A DNA stretch of 64,000 nucleotides from Treponema sp. (GTDB lineage Bacteria; Spirochaetota; Spirochaetia; Treponematales; Treponemataceae): contig JAFSJX010000105.1 of the NCBI GenBank assembly GCA_017449285.1, positions 48,687-112,686 on the forward strand, in the 5' to 3' direction. The notes under the pieces are model-generated. The model was not told where the DNA came from and made no database searches. It was given only the letters and a program-made list of their open reading frames with translations. Every line of letters starts with the position of its first letter. Within the stretch, counting starts at the first letter, position 1. Shown here piece after piece: positions 52,740 to 61,383 of the stretch. A program made the position numbers and the translations under genes.

Positions 52740-53091
52740 CGCGTATGTATACGGACAGGGCGCAGAATTTCTTGTCGAAACCTTGCGCAAAGAAATCCCC
52801 TCTCTGGAAATCTTGCCCGAAGAAGCAGTTGCCACAGACAATGACGAGGCATATTCAGAAGTTTCTGAGTCCGAGTGGTTCAAAGATATGAAACGCGATT
52901 GGCATCCCGGAAAAACCCTGCTCATCCGCCGTGAGAATAAAGGCTGGACACAGGCAGAACTTTCCGCGAGGACCGGCATCGCCATTCCGAATGTATCGCT
53001 CATGGAAGCAGGTAAACGCCCCATAGGCGCGCGAACCGCAAAAAAACTTGCCGACGCGCTTGGCTGTGACGTATCTGACTTCATCGCGTAG
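52708..53091 (+). CDS. HigA-type antitoxin with HTH domain
   Basis: Protein of 127 residues. The first 60 residues would bind the toxin; the C-terminal XRE HTH (about 70-127: LLIRRENKGWTQAELSARTG, MEAGKRPIGARTAKKLADAL) binds the operator at 52414-52435. It starts inside the toxin gene. A hairpin at 53100-53117 follows. Confidence 0.87.
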   Translation: MLVAEKTRHINAYVYGQGAEFLVETLRKEIPSLEILPEEAVATDNDEAYSEVSESEWFKDMKRDWHPGKTLLIRRENKGWTQAELSARTGIAIPNVSLMEAGKRPIGARTAKKLADALGCDVSDFIA

Positions 53092-53099
53092 CATCTCCC

Positions 53100-53117
53100 G
53101 GCGGGGCTTGCCCCGCC
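53100..53117. terminator. GC-rich hairpin after the antitoxin gene
   Basis: GGCGGGG-CTTG-CCCCGCC. There is no T-run, so it may be a bidirectional attenuator between the convergent antitoxin and fibre genes. Confidence 0.5.
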
Positions 53118-53164
53118 AGCCAGTGAGAGAAAATATCGCTCCGCCCAATCCGATTTGTTTCCCA

Positions 53165-56100
53165 TCAGAACTCCACGTCCCTCGCGCTGTCCCGCACGAG
53201 CGGATAGGTGTCCGCGCCTATGGTTGCGGTTAAAAACTTCTCCCCAGTATATTCATAGACCGCATTTGCTCCTGCTATAAGCAGACCTTCAGAAGCAAGT
53301 ATAAGTTCTGCCTCCTGCAAATCATAAGAAGTTTCCAATTCTTCCCATACAAGATAGTCTCTGCTCACAAGAGCATTCTGGGTAGAAGTATTCGGCAGCG
53401 CAAAATGCAGACCGTTATATACCACGGGACTCAGAGTAACATTTGACCTAAATCCGCTCGTTGTTTTTTCCTGCCAGTTGTCCAAATCGGAAGACATGAT
53501 AATTTTTCCGCCCTTAGACGCTACCCACATCTGCAATGTACTGTCATATACAACATAAGCATTGCTCAAGTCGCCTTTTCTTATCCAAGTTTCCCCATCC
53601 GCGGAATAATACATTACTCCATAAATATCGTTTGCAAACCATCCATTTTCATAGCGGAGTTCTAAAACAGCGCGATCAGTGCTAATAGAAGTGTTCGTCC
53701 ATGTTGCCCCATAATCTGTACTTTTTCTTATATGGTAGCCGTCATAACACCCACAAAGCCATGTTCCGTTGCCGTCACTAGCAACATCGTAGATTGTGGA
53801 TGCGTTGTTAAGACCGACACCAATTGTCCAAGCAATGCCATCGTCGCTGACCGCAACAAAATCATTAATACCATAAACGACAAATTTTCCGTCAATCACC
53901 TTCAAGTTTGACAGACCTTCAGTGATATTTCCATACGAACTTGCTCTTGTCGGAATCTGCTGCTCCTCAGACCATGTTACACCATCGGTAGAACGCTTCA
54001 CAAAGTAACGGCGGCCATCATCCCCATCTGGCTGCTTTGTGTATACATGAATATATATCCCGTTGTTGTAAGTCATCCGTCCAGAAGATACATCGCGGTC
54101 TTTTGCCACCACGCCAAGATTATCAAAAAGAACTTTATACTCATCAAGCGACACGACATCATTGTCCGTTTTCAACAGCTTGCGATTTCCAGAAGTCGTA
54201 ACAACATCATCAGCCCATCGTCCTGAACCGTTCCATGTATATCCTTTCAAAACGTGCGGCACATCCACGGTCACTTTCTTAACTGCAACGTTTCCGTCAG
54301 AGGGGAGAATGTCTGTCGTCCCTTTCGCCGTAATCTGCACCACTTTTTCCTCTTCCAATGGAATGGCTGCCGTGACCGTCACCTTCTCCATAGCAGTCTT
54401 TCCGCTTGACGGCTCAATCTCCACCGTGCCGTTCTCGGTAATCTCCACCGCCTTGTTCTCTTCCAGCGGAATCGCCACCGTTGCCGTCACCTTCTCCATA
54501 GCGGTCTTTCCGCTTGACGGCTCAATCTCCACCGTGCCGTTCTCGGTGATGGACACCGCCTTGTTCGCCTCAAGCGGCACAGCAACCGTCACCTCCCCAA
54601 GTCCGGCATTCCCCGAGTCAGCGGAATATGTGCCGTTCTCGGTTATCGTCTTGTCCTGAAGCACGGGCGTGACCGTCACCTTCTCCATGCCGGCGTTCCC
54701 GCTTGTAGGTGTTATCTCTGTCTCCCCCGGAGCGGTCAGACTCACCGCCTTGTTCTCTTCCAGCGGAATCGCAGTCGTCACCGTCACCTTCTCCATGCCG
54801 TCATACTGCTTGATTCCCCCATAAGTCGCGTAGTATATATCCGTCGGCTGCGCTTCGTTAAGGGCAAGGAATGTGCCCACCTTGTCATACCGCACGATGT
54901 AAGGATACTGATTGTTCGTGTCGCCGTACTCCCAGATAGACCCGGCAGCGTCCTTATCGCTGTCGTATCCGATGGAGAACTGCGTGAATCCTGTGACTGG
55001 GTAAAAAAATTCGCCATAGAGCGAATACAGTTTTATAGATGCGGCGAATGTGACTGCGTTGAGAGCGGCTATCAGCGCGGCGTCGGTCACCTTCGTGCCG
55101 CCGATACCAACATTGAAGAACGAATAATACAAATCGTTCCAGTTTGAGATGCTGAAATCAAAGTTAAAGTAATAGTCGTCGCCGTTTTTCAGGTACAGAA
55201 CGCCGTCATAACAGGCAATCGTGTAACCGTTCTCAACATCCATGTCATACTGCTCTTCGCCGCCAGAAATGGCATTCGCCCCAATGCGGCTGGACTTCTT
55301 CGCGTTCGCAGGAAGCGCAAGCGTCTCATGCGTGGCGGCATCCTCAATCTGGAAGTAATACAAATACAGGTCTTCCCCATCACTCGTGTAGTTCACGCCG
55401 TTGGCAGTATACATGCTGCCAATCTGATTCTGAGATTCCACCGTTCCGGCAGGAATCGAAGACTGCGACACAGAGCCGTCCTCGTTATACCGTCTGGTAA
55501 AGTCAGTATAGCAGCTTTCCGACGCGCTGGTCGGCACAATCTCCGTCGTGCCGTTCTCGGTAATTGTCACCTCTTTATTCTCTTCAAGCGCACCGCCGCC
55601 GGCAACGTCCACCGTCACCTCGCCCAAGCCGTCATACTCATCGTCAGCGACATACCTGCCGTTCTGCGTTATAGTCTTGTTCTGCAAGTTCGGCGCAACG
55701 TCAGTCTCAATGTTCACCTGATTAAGCACAAAACCGTTGTCAGGAGACACAGAAGAAACGCCGTTCTGCGTAATACGCACGTCCTTCGTCTGCCCCTCCG
55801 GAGCTGCGGGAACAGCGACCGTCACCTTCTTCAAGCCCGCATACCCCGCGTCAGGCTCAATATCCCCGTTCGATGCGGCAGTCTTCTCCTGCAACACAGG
55901 CGTTGCCGTCACTTTCGCCATGGCATTGTATCCGACAGACGGCGTTACCTCGGTCGCATCCTGCTTTGTGATTGAGACTGCCTTGTTTTGCTCAACAGTC
56001 ACATCCCCGCCGCCACCGCCGCCAGTGGACACCGGCCACCAAGCCCCGCTCGCGCGGTCATACACAAGCGACTCGCCCGTGTCCATGCAGTACGCCGTGC

Positions 56101-56218
56101 TTCCCGTCCACAAAGACTTCTCCACAGCCCAGCCCAACAAATCCGCCTTGTCCCCGCTCAGACACGCAAGCGCAAGCCTCGCACCGTTGTTTCTCGTTCC
56201 CACAACCTCAATCGCCAT
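53165..56218 (-). CDS. Large tail fibre/adhesin with repeats and beta-propeller
   Basis: Protein of 1017 residues. The N terminus (about 1-70) could attach to the tail. It is followed by a Gly run and about ten repeats of about 45 residues with the theme ENKAVSITENGT-EI-P-G--AMEKVTV; the copies around 54,300-54,720 are nearly identical at DNA level. The C-terminal 350 residues (about 660-1017) look like a BNR/sialidase-type propeller (STDGVTWSEEQ, STDYGATWTN, SADGETWIRKGD, SSDLDNWQEKT). This is a plausible receptor-binding protein. The repeats provide an easy way to change fibre length. Confidence 0.75.
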   Translation of the reverse strand: MAIEVVGTRNNGARLALACLSGDKADLLGWAVEKSLWTGSTAYCMDTGESLVYDRASGAWWPVSTGGGGGGDVTVEQNKAVSITKQDATEVTPSVGYNAMAKVTATPVLQEKTAASNGDIEPDAGYAGLKKVTVAVPAAPEGQTKDVRITQNGVSSVSPDNGFVLNQVNIETDVAPNLQNKTITQNGRYVADDEYDGLGEVTVDVAGGGALEENKEVTITENGTTEIVPTSASESCYTDFTRRYNEDGSVSQSSIPAGTVESQNQIGSMYTANGVNYTSDGEDLYLYYFQIEDAATHETLALPANAKKSSRIGANAISGGEEQYDMDVENGYTIACYDGVLYLKNGDDYYFNFDFSISNWNDLYYSFFNVGIGGTKVTDAALIAALNAVTFAASIKLYSLYGEFFYPVTGFTQFSIGYDSDKDAAGSIWEYGDTNNQYPYIVRYDKVGTFLALNEAQPTDIYYATYGGIKQYDGMEKVTVTTAIPLEENKAVSLTAPGETEITPTSGNAGMEKVTVTPVLQDKTITENGTYSADSGNAGLGEVTVAVPLEANKAVSITENGTVEIEPSSGKTAMEKVTATVAIPLEENKAVEITENGTVEIEPSSGKTAMEKVTVTAAIPLEEEKVVQITAKGTTDILPSDGNVAVKKVTVDVPHVLKGYTWNGSGRWADDVVTTSGNRKLLKTDNDVVSLDEYKVLFDNLGVVAKDRDVSSGRMTYNNGIYIHVYTKQPDGDDGRRYFVKRSTDGVTWSEEQQIPTRASSYGNITEGLSNLKVIDGKFVVYGINDFVAVSDDGIAWTIGVGLNNASTIYDVASDGNGTWLCGCYDGYHIRKSTDYGATWTNTSISTDRAVLELRYENGWFANDIYGVMYYSADGETWIRKGDLSNAYVVYDSTLQMWVASKGGKIIMSSDLDNWQEKTTSGFRSNVTLSPVVYNGLHFALPNTSTQNALVSRDYLVWEELETSYDLQEAELILASEGLLIAGANAVYEYTGEKFLTATIGADTYPLVRDSARDVEF

Positions 56219-56233
56219 TTTTTCTTCTCCCTA

Positions 56234-56641
56234 TCAAACTTTTGCCCGCAGAACGCCAAGCATATTCTTCGTGCCGCGCACGTTTATTTTCGCGCCGTCC
56301 TGGCGGAATCCGTCCTGCTCAAAGACAAGGATGTTCCCGTCAGACACCGTACCCACGCAGATAGCCACATGCCCGTATTTGTTCGTGGCAGAGCCGCCAT
56401 ATATCACCACATCGCCCACTCTTGGCGATACGGTCGGAATCCTAAGAAAATACTTTTTCTCCACGGGAAGAGAGTCATAGCGCAGAAACAAATCCTTTGC
56501 GCCGTCCACCGCGCCCGTGTGCGGAAAACCGAACACATCCTTGCAGTACTGCCTGAACAAGTCCACGCACTGCGCCCCGTATGCGCCGTCAAAGTCAACC
56601 TTCGTGTTAATCCGCTCGTTGATAAATTCATTCAGTTTCAC
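56234..56641 (-). CDS. CHAP/NlpC-type endolysin
   Basis: Protein of 135 residues. A Cys in YGAQCVDLFRQYC and a His in KYGHVAICVG form the catalytic pair of CHAP/NlpC peptidases, with PRVGDVVIYGG between them. There is no wall-binding domain. It cleaves peptidoglycan cross-links. It lies in the lysis cassette next to the spanin and holin-like genes. Confidence 0.85.
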   Translation of the reverse strand: MKLNEFINERINTKVDFDGAYGAQCVDLFRQYCKDVFGFPHTGAVDGAKDLFLRYDSLPVEKKYFLRIPTVSPRVGDVVIYGGSATNKYGHVAICVGTVSDGNILVFEQDGFRQDGAKINVRGTKNMLGVLRAKV

Positions 56642-56655
56642 CGCATCCCCCTTTC

Positions 56656-56673
56656 ACTACTTACAAAAGTAGT
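56656..56673. repeat. Scattered prophage palindrome, copy 4 (intergenic)
   Basis: ACTACTT-ACAA-AAGTAGT, a perfect 7-bp inverted repeat between the endolysin and outer spanin genes. Confidence 0.8.
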
Positions 56674-56948
56674 CACTCTTCATACAGGGCCTTCAGCCCG
56701 CAATAATCCTTTTCCGTCTCCTGAATCCGTATATGGTATTCCTCCAGCCGCACAATCCACGCTTCCGGCACAGTCACCGTCCGCGCTTCCTTGTCGCGCA
56801 CCGCATCCCCCTCCGCAAGAATCGGAAAAACCGGGAACACCAGTTCAGGCACGACAGGTTTGTCCACATACACAACCTTATCGCTTTGACAAGCCGTCAA
56901 GAGCGTTGCCAGCAGCGTCGCCGCTATGCAAAGCATCAATTTTCTCAT
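56673..56948 (-). CDS. Outer spanin (Rz1-like lipoprotein)
   Basis: Protein of 91 residues with a lipoprotein signal (MRKLMLCIAATLLATLLTAC; the lipobox ends at the Cys) followed by a Pro-rich segment (KPVVPELVFPVFP), the Rz1 hallmark. Its 5' part lies inside the inner-spanin gene in another frame (overlap 56878-56948), the nested layout known for lambda Rz/Rz1. It would bridge to the outer membrane during lysis. Confidence 0.8.
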   Translation of the reverse strand: MRKLMLCIAATLLATLLTACQSDKVVYVDKPVVPELVFPVFPILAEGDAVRDKEARTVTVPEAWIVRLEEYHIRIQETEKDYCGLKALYEE

Positions 56949-57156
56949 CCGCTTCCTTCCTGTTCGTATTGGTAACGTCAATCACATTGCTCAGCCGTGC
57001 GACCTGCTCTGCGAACGCCTTCTTTTCCTTTTCCGTTGCCTCCAGCTGACATTTCGTCATCCGAAGCTCATTTCTGAGCGACCGAAGCCGGAAAACAAGG
57101 ACAAAAACGACCGCCGCAAAGACAAAAGCAAGCGAAAGCAAAATTTTCGCGCTCAT
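56878..57156 (-). CDS. Inner spanin (Rz-like)
   Basis: Protein of 92 residues: one N-terminal membrane helix (about 4-24: ILLSLAFVFAAVVFVLVF), then a charged coiled coil (RNELRMTKCQLEATEKEKKA) into the periplasm. With the nested outer spanin it disrupts the outer membrane at lysis. The start at 57156 overlaps the previous stop (ATGA). Confidence 0.8.
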   Translation of the reverse strand: MSAKILLSLAFVFAAVVFVLVFRLRSLRNELRMTKCQLEATEKEKKAFAEQVARLSNVIDVTNTNRKEADEKIDALHSGDAAGNALDGLSKR

Positions 57157-57644
57157 CCGTATACCTCCCGCGTCTTCACCAGACGCTCTATAAGCTCCTC
57201 GGTCCAGTTGCACATACGCTTCTTGAATTCCGGCGTTCTAAAATCCTTGTCAACATTGAACAGATACACCAGATTGCAGATAGACTCCTGTTTGTCTTGC
57301 ACATATTCAGTCGAAGTGGAGATGTGATTGAATATGATCCATTCCAACACCTTGTCGTACACCCGCTCCAGAATATACTTCGTAAAGTACCCATTGTATT
57401 CCATCGTCTCCACGTTGATTTTTCCCTCAAGCGATGAGATGAACTCATGAGCCACCTTGACCTGCCGCCATTTGACATCCGCATCCTTGTTCTTCCCCAT
57501 CCGCCCGATTTTGAGGAATGAAAAATTAAGGTTAAGGAAACCCGCACTGACCATGACCACGAACATAAAGATAATGAGGATAACCCCTACTATCGTCGCC
57601 ACGGTATTCTCGCTCGTCAATATTTTCCCAATAGCATCCCACAT
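57153..57644 (-). CDS. Membrane protein of the lysis cassette, unknown
   Basis: Protein of 163 residues with one long membrane helix (about 16-38: IVGVILIIFMFVVMVSAGFL) and a soluble C-terminal domain of about 120 residues rich in aromatic and charged residues (KVAHEFISSLEGKINVETME). It lies between the holin-like gene and the spanins. It may be a second holin, an antiholin or a lysis regulator; no family recognised. Confidence 0.6.
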   Translation of the reverse strand: MWDAIGKILTSENTVATIVGVILIIFMFVVMVSAGFLNLNFSFLKIGRMGKNKDADVKWRQVKVAHEFISSLEGKINVETMEYNGYFTKYILERVYDKVLEWIIFNHISTSTEYVQDKQESICNLVYLFNVDKDFRTPEFKKRMCNWTEELIERLVKTREVYG

Positions 57645-57647
57645 CGC

Positions 57648-57914
57648 CTAACTTCTCCCCACAAATTTCTCAAACATAATGTTCAGGTCAATCGTACCCG
57701 CACCAAGCCCGTACACCACAGCCCACATCATGCAGATTTCGCCGACCGTCGCCCCCGGCATCAGATCCAGCCACTTCAAGACCGCGCAGACGACAATGCC
57801 GCCAGCAGCCACGAACTTGAACATCTTGCTGATTGTTTTTGCTGCCAACACGTTGCCGCCGTCACAAACCTTTTCCGTCTTTTCCTCTGCCATAATCCCC
57901 TCTATGTATTCCAT
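57648..57914 (-). CDS. Holin-like protein
   Basis: Protein of 88 residues. A charged N terminus is followed by two membrane helices (MFKFVAAGGIVVCAVLKWL and ICMMWAVVYGLGAGTIDLNI). Size, helices and position next to endolysin and spanins fit a phage holin that lets the lysin reach the wall. A second Met (MAEEKTEK) is an alternative start with an AGGGG site. Confidence 0.65.
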   Translation of the reverse strand: MEYIEGIMAEEKTEKVCDGGNVLAAKTISKMFKFVAAGGIVVCAVLKWLDLMPGATVGEICMMWAVVYGLGAGTIDLNIMFEKFVGRS

Positions 57915-57921
57915 ACCTCAC

Positions 57922-60225
57922 CTAGAACCCCGCCGCTCGCTTCCCGGTGTCAAGCGTCACATTCGGCGCGACAGCTCCGACCCATTTTCCGTCAAGCCCG
58001 TCTGCAAGGCTTACATCAAGCCGCGACACATGCTCCGAATAAGATTCCGTGACCGTCCGCGAGTTGACAGGTCCGCTTCCCGCGACCAACGCCCTCATCT
58101 CCGCAGCGTCCGCATTGTCAAAGTCTGCGCCACCGGTCGCGTCGTTCGGGTTCAAAATGCCCGCCCGCTGCTCGCTGAACCAGTTCCGCATCGCTTCCGC
58201 CTTTTTCCCTATTCCGGGAATAAACGAAAGACTGTCAAGTATCGCCTGAATCGGTGCCGCAACGAACTGCAAGAGAGAAAGCCCCAGCATCTTGATTCCC
58301 GCAAGAAAACCGCCCTGTTTAAAAGCATTCAGCGTATCAAAAAGCCCCCTCGCCAGATTCCAGACCAGCTCAAACGGTCTTACAAGACTTTTCAGGATAA
58401 AACCGCCTATCCCTTCCATGTTTCTCATCCGCTCAAAGAATCCGTCCACGGCGGCGGTCACACTCTGCCACTTGTTCGCGAGTACCACTATTATTCCCAC
58501 GAGAACGACAAGCAGACCGACAATCCATGCTATCGGACAAGCCATAATCGCGGTATTCCAGAGCCATTGCGCGACTGTCACTGTTTTCGCTCCAACGGCG
58601 TAAAGTTTCATTCCTATAGCCGCCCCGAGCGTTGCGGCATTCTCTGCCTGCACCGCAACGACCGTTCCCCATATCGCAGCGTTCCGCGCAATCTGAATTC
58701 CGTGCATGATTCCCATAGCAATGTTCTTTGCCTCTATCGCAAAAGTAACCGCCTTTATCGGCCCCACGAGAGCCATCATAAGCAACTGGTAACTTCCCCA
58801 TAAGCCCAGAACTATTGCGAGCGGAGTTCTTAACTTCCATAACCGCCCGACGAAAAAGCTGATGACCGCGATAAGGGGCTTCATAACGGTAAACGCCGTG
58901 CCGAACGCGTCAAAGAGTTTCGGAAGTTCCCCGACCACCTGTTTTATTCCCCGCTGGATTGTCGGAAAAATCTGCGTGACCACTGCGGCTATTTTCGGAA
59001 GCACATTCGACTGGAAATACCCCACGGCTTCCGTGAGTGCCGAAATCACGTTCCTTGTTTCCTCCGAGTCAAAGCTGCTCACAAAATTGATTCCCAGATT
59101 GCTTACAGCCGACTTCAAAAGCTCTATCCTTCCTTTCAAGGAAGCGTTCATGGTATCAGCCATCTGTTGAGATGCACCCGCCGCATTCTTCATGTCGCGC
59201 GTAAAGTTTCGGAGACTCTTAGAGCCTTCATTCATAAGGATAAGGAAACCCCCCATGTTTTCCTTCCCGAAAATGTTTTTCAGTTTCTCTGCCTTCTCCG
59301 CATCGCCCATACCGGCGAATTTACTTTCAAGGTCTCCGATAATGTCAATGACAGAGCGCATCTTCCCGGTAGAGCGGTCGAATGCGTTTATACCCATACT
59401 GGCAAGTGCTTTCCGTGCGGTGCTTGCCGCCCCTGTAAGCCCCAGCGTGATGTTCTTTATCGCAGTTCCCGCTTCTCCGCCTTTTACGCCCGCATCGCCA
59501 AGTTTTCCAACCAATGCCGAGAATTCTTCTATATCGCCGCCAAACTGTGTAAATGTGGCTGCCCCGTTTTTCACGGACTCAAACCACATATTCATGTCAA
59601 TATTTGCGCTGTTCGTGACTTTTGCCACGACATCGCTGATTCTTTCAAGGCTTCCTGCAAGCGCATCACCCTTCAATGGCTGCCCGAGACTGTCTCTTGC
59701 CATGTTGAACGCGCCCATCGCATCAGTCGCCATGTCGATTGCGCTTGTAGCGTCAAGACCTGCGGCGGTGGCAAGTTTCGCCATGCCGGGAAGAGTTGCG
59801 ATAACGTCAGAAGCGGTCATGCCAGCCATAGCCATCTTGTCTATAGCACCCGCCATATCGTTCGCGGTAAATCTGGTCGCAGCCGCAACATCAAGCGCGG
59901 TCTTCTTCAACTCTTCCATAGAGGCATTAAGACCACCGCTCGCGCTCATTTTTGCCCCTGCCGCAGTAAGCGTGTCATCAAACGCAATATATGCGCCCGT
60001 GGCTTTCGCAATTCCACCGGCAAGAGCAGTCATTCCCATTCCCGCAATGCCAAGCGCGGCTTTACCGGCCGCCACGCCAATCGCATTGAGCCGCCGCTCC
60101 GCCGTCGCCAGCCCCGTCCCAAGCGATTTCTGGAGGAACTTGCTTTTTATCCCCATAGTTTCAAGCGTTTTTGACGCTTTGTCTGCGAGAAGGAATTCTG
60201 TGACTATCGCGTATTTCCGTGACAT
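57922..60225 (-). CDS. Tail tape measure protein (TP901/Mu gp42-like)
   Basis: Protein of 767 residues. The N-terminal core (about 55-330: MKMSASGGLNASMEELKKTALD-like block, TRFTANDMAGAIDKMAMAGM, AFNMARDSLGQPLKGDALAG) is typical of the TP901 tape-measure core. Several hydrophobic helices lie at about 460-610. Its length sets tail length, and the protein enters the host cell during injection. At 767 residues it predicts a tail of roughly 110 nm, using the general rule of about 0.15 nm per residue. Confidence 0.92.
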   Translation of the reverse strand: MSRKYAIVTEFLLADKASKTLETMGIKSKFLQKSLGTGLATAERRLNAIGVAAGKAALGIAGMGMTALAGGIAKATGAYIAFDDTLTAAGAKMSASGGLNASMEELKKTALDVAAATRFTANDMAGAIDKMAMAGMTASDVIATLPGMAKLATAAGLDATSAIDMATDAMGAFNMARDSLGQPLKGDALAGSLERISDVVAKVTNSANIDMNMWFESVKNGAATFTQFGGDIEEFSALVGKLGDAGVKGGEAGTAIKNITLGLTGAASTARKALASMGINAFDRSTGKMRSVIDIIGDLESKFAGMGDAEKAEKLKNIFGKENMGGFLILMNEGSKSLRNFTRDMKNAAGASQQMADTMNASLKGRIELLKSAVSNLGINFVSSFDSEETRNVISALTEAVGYFQSNVLPKIAAVVTQIFPTIQRGIKQVVGELPKLFDAFGTAFTVMKPLIAVISFFVGRLWKLRTPLAIVLGLWGSYQLLMMALVGPIKAVTFAIEAKNIAMGIMHGIQIARNAAIWGTVVAVQAENAATLGAAIGMKLYAVGAKTVTVAQWLWNTAIMACPIAWIVGLLVVLVGIIVVLANKWQSVTAAVDGFFERMRNMEGIGGFILKSLVRPFELVWNLARGLFDTLNAFKQGGFLAGIKMLGLSLLQFVAAPIQAILDSLSFIPGIGKKAEAMRNWFSEQRAGILNPNDATGGADFDNADAAEMRALVAGSGPVNSRTVTESYSEHVSRLDVSLADGLDGKWVGAVAPNVTLDTGKRAAGF

Positions 60226-60240
60226 TATTTCCCCCTCTCT

Positions 60241-60269
60241 TTGACAGATACAAATTTCCGTGCTACACT
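60241..60269 (+). promoter_or_regulatory. Promoter of the moron gene
   Basis: TTGACA (60241-60246), 17-bp spacer, TACACT (60264-60269), followed by GGGAG and the ATG at 60294. It allows expression from the repressed prophage. Confidence 0.75.
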
Positions 60270-60293
60270 TCCTTTAAAAAAGGGAGTGTAGAA

Positions 60294-60839
60294 ATGAGAT
60301 TCCGTGACTTTGTATTTCTTGCTTTTTTGCTTCATAAAAACCCGCCCGCCGATTCCGCAAAATATACGAGAAGCGGCGAGAAAATGGCCCAAACCGTTCT
60401 TGCGCATCCCCTCTGTTTTCTTTTCTGCATACTTGCCTTTTTTCTCGGCGGGTATATGTTTATGAAAGGCTGCAATATAGCAGGGTGGGTTATCCTCTCT
60501 TTGATTCCTGTTTCGATAAGCCTTTCTGTAGACAGGCTCTACGCATGGAGACGGATTGACTACATTTTGCACCCAGCCGGCTTTGAGTGCTTCTGCGCTT
60601 CGTTTTTCTGCTTTTGTTATTCCCATAAAACGATTGGCTTTGCACTGCTTTTTCTCGGCATTCTGTTCTCTTTTGTCATTCCGTTTCAAATCCATAAGCA
60701 TCTCCTCAATCAGGAAATCAAAAAAAATAAAAACGATTCTACTTCTCTTTCACCTGCTTCTGCATCCTTAGAAGTCCAGGAACCAGCGGATCATACCAAA
60801 AATGAATCTCTTCCAGACTCAACTCCATGGGATTGGTAG
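60294..60839 (+). CDS. Membrane-protein moron
   Basis: Protein of 181 residues with three or four hydrophobic helices (LCFLFCILAFFLGGYMFM, GWVILSLIPVSISLSV, FALLFLGILFSFVIPF) and many Cys and Phe. It has its own promoter and opposes the late operon, between the tail chaperone and tape measure genes: a typical moron. The last 33 residues are encoded antisense to the end of the tail chaperone extension. Superinfection exclusion or another lysogenic conversion role is possible; no family recognised. Confidence 0.65.
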   Translation: MRFRDFVFLAFLLHKNPPADSAKYTRSGEKMAQTVLAHPLCFLFCILAFFLGGYMFMKGCNIAGWVILSLIPVSISLSVDRLYAWRRIDYILHPAGFECFCASFFCFCYSHKTIGFALLFLGILFSFVIPFQIHKHLLNQEIKKNKNDSTSLSPASASLEVQEPADHTKNESLPDSTPWDW

Positions 60840-61361
60840 GAAGGTGATAGTCAGAATAAATCTGCCGTATCATCGTTGGTATTCCTTCCAAAGCCCTAAC
60901 AGTCTTTTTCTTGCCGTTCAAGACAACCGTGACTGTCAGGTGTTCATAAAAAGCGACACGATGTTCGTGAAAATCAAGAAATCGCCGCTCGCAAGATTGG
61001 CGAACCAACCCGTGTCTTTTCCCGTTATCGCCGAAGCGACCGCAATCAGCTTGTGGATTTGCTCCTCCGACTTGTACTTGTCGGCGGCAAGCCAAGCCCT
61101 TCCGTTCAAGCCTGAGATTTTAACCTTGTCCCCTGCATAACCCGCAGGGCTTGCCTGTGACACCTCGTATTCAAGCGTTCCGTCATCGTTCACGAACAGC
61201 GAGCCGTTTTTAAAGGCGTTTGAGATTCTTTTTTTGATTTTCAGGAATGCCACCACCTCGTCTTCTGCATAGCCAGACAAATCGATGTTTGCCAGATTTA
61301 CCCATCTTTCGAATTCTTTTTCCGCAAGCTCTTCGCTCATAACCTCATTCTTTTCGTTCAT
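60739..61361 (-). CDS. Tail assembly chaperone, -1 frameshift product
   Basis: The zero frame (60936-61361) would continue, after a -1 shift near 60945-60953 (CTTTTTATG on the - strand), into a frame that runs to 60739 and adds about 70 residues (FYEHLTVTVVLNGKKKTVRA and on). Contractile and lambda-like phages make a short and a frameshifted long chaperone from genes placed just between tube and tape measure, exactly as here (lambda gpG/gpGT, Mu gp41 region). The slippery run is not a perfect heptamer, so shift efficiency is uncertain. Confidence 0.6.
60936..61361 (-). CDS. Tail assembly chaperone, short form
   Basis: Protein of 141 residues, acidic and helical at the start (MNEKNEVMSEELAEKEFERW), then a mixed region (VNDDGTLEYEVSQASPAGYA) and a helix (SEEQIHKLIAVASAITGKD). 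The order tube, this gene, tape measure matches the gpG-type chaperone, which coats the tape measure before tube assembly. Confidence 0.75.
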   Translation of the reverse strand: MNEKNEVMSEELAEKEFERWVNLANIDLSGYAEDEVVAFLKIKKRISNAFKNGSLFVNDDGTLEYEVSQASPAGYAGDKVKISGLNGRAWLAADKYKSEEQIHKLIAVASAITGKDTGWFANLASGDFLIFTNIVSLFMNT

Positions 61362-61383
61362 TTTTCAAAACTCCTGTTAGTCG

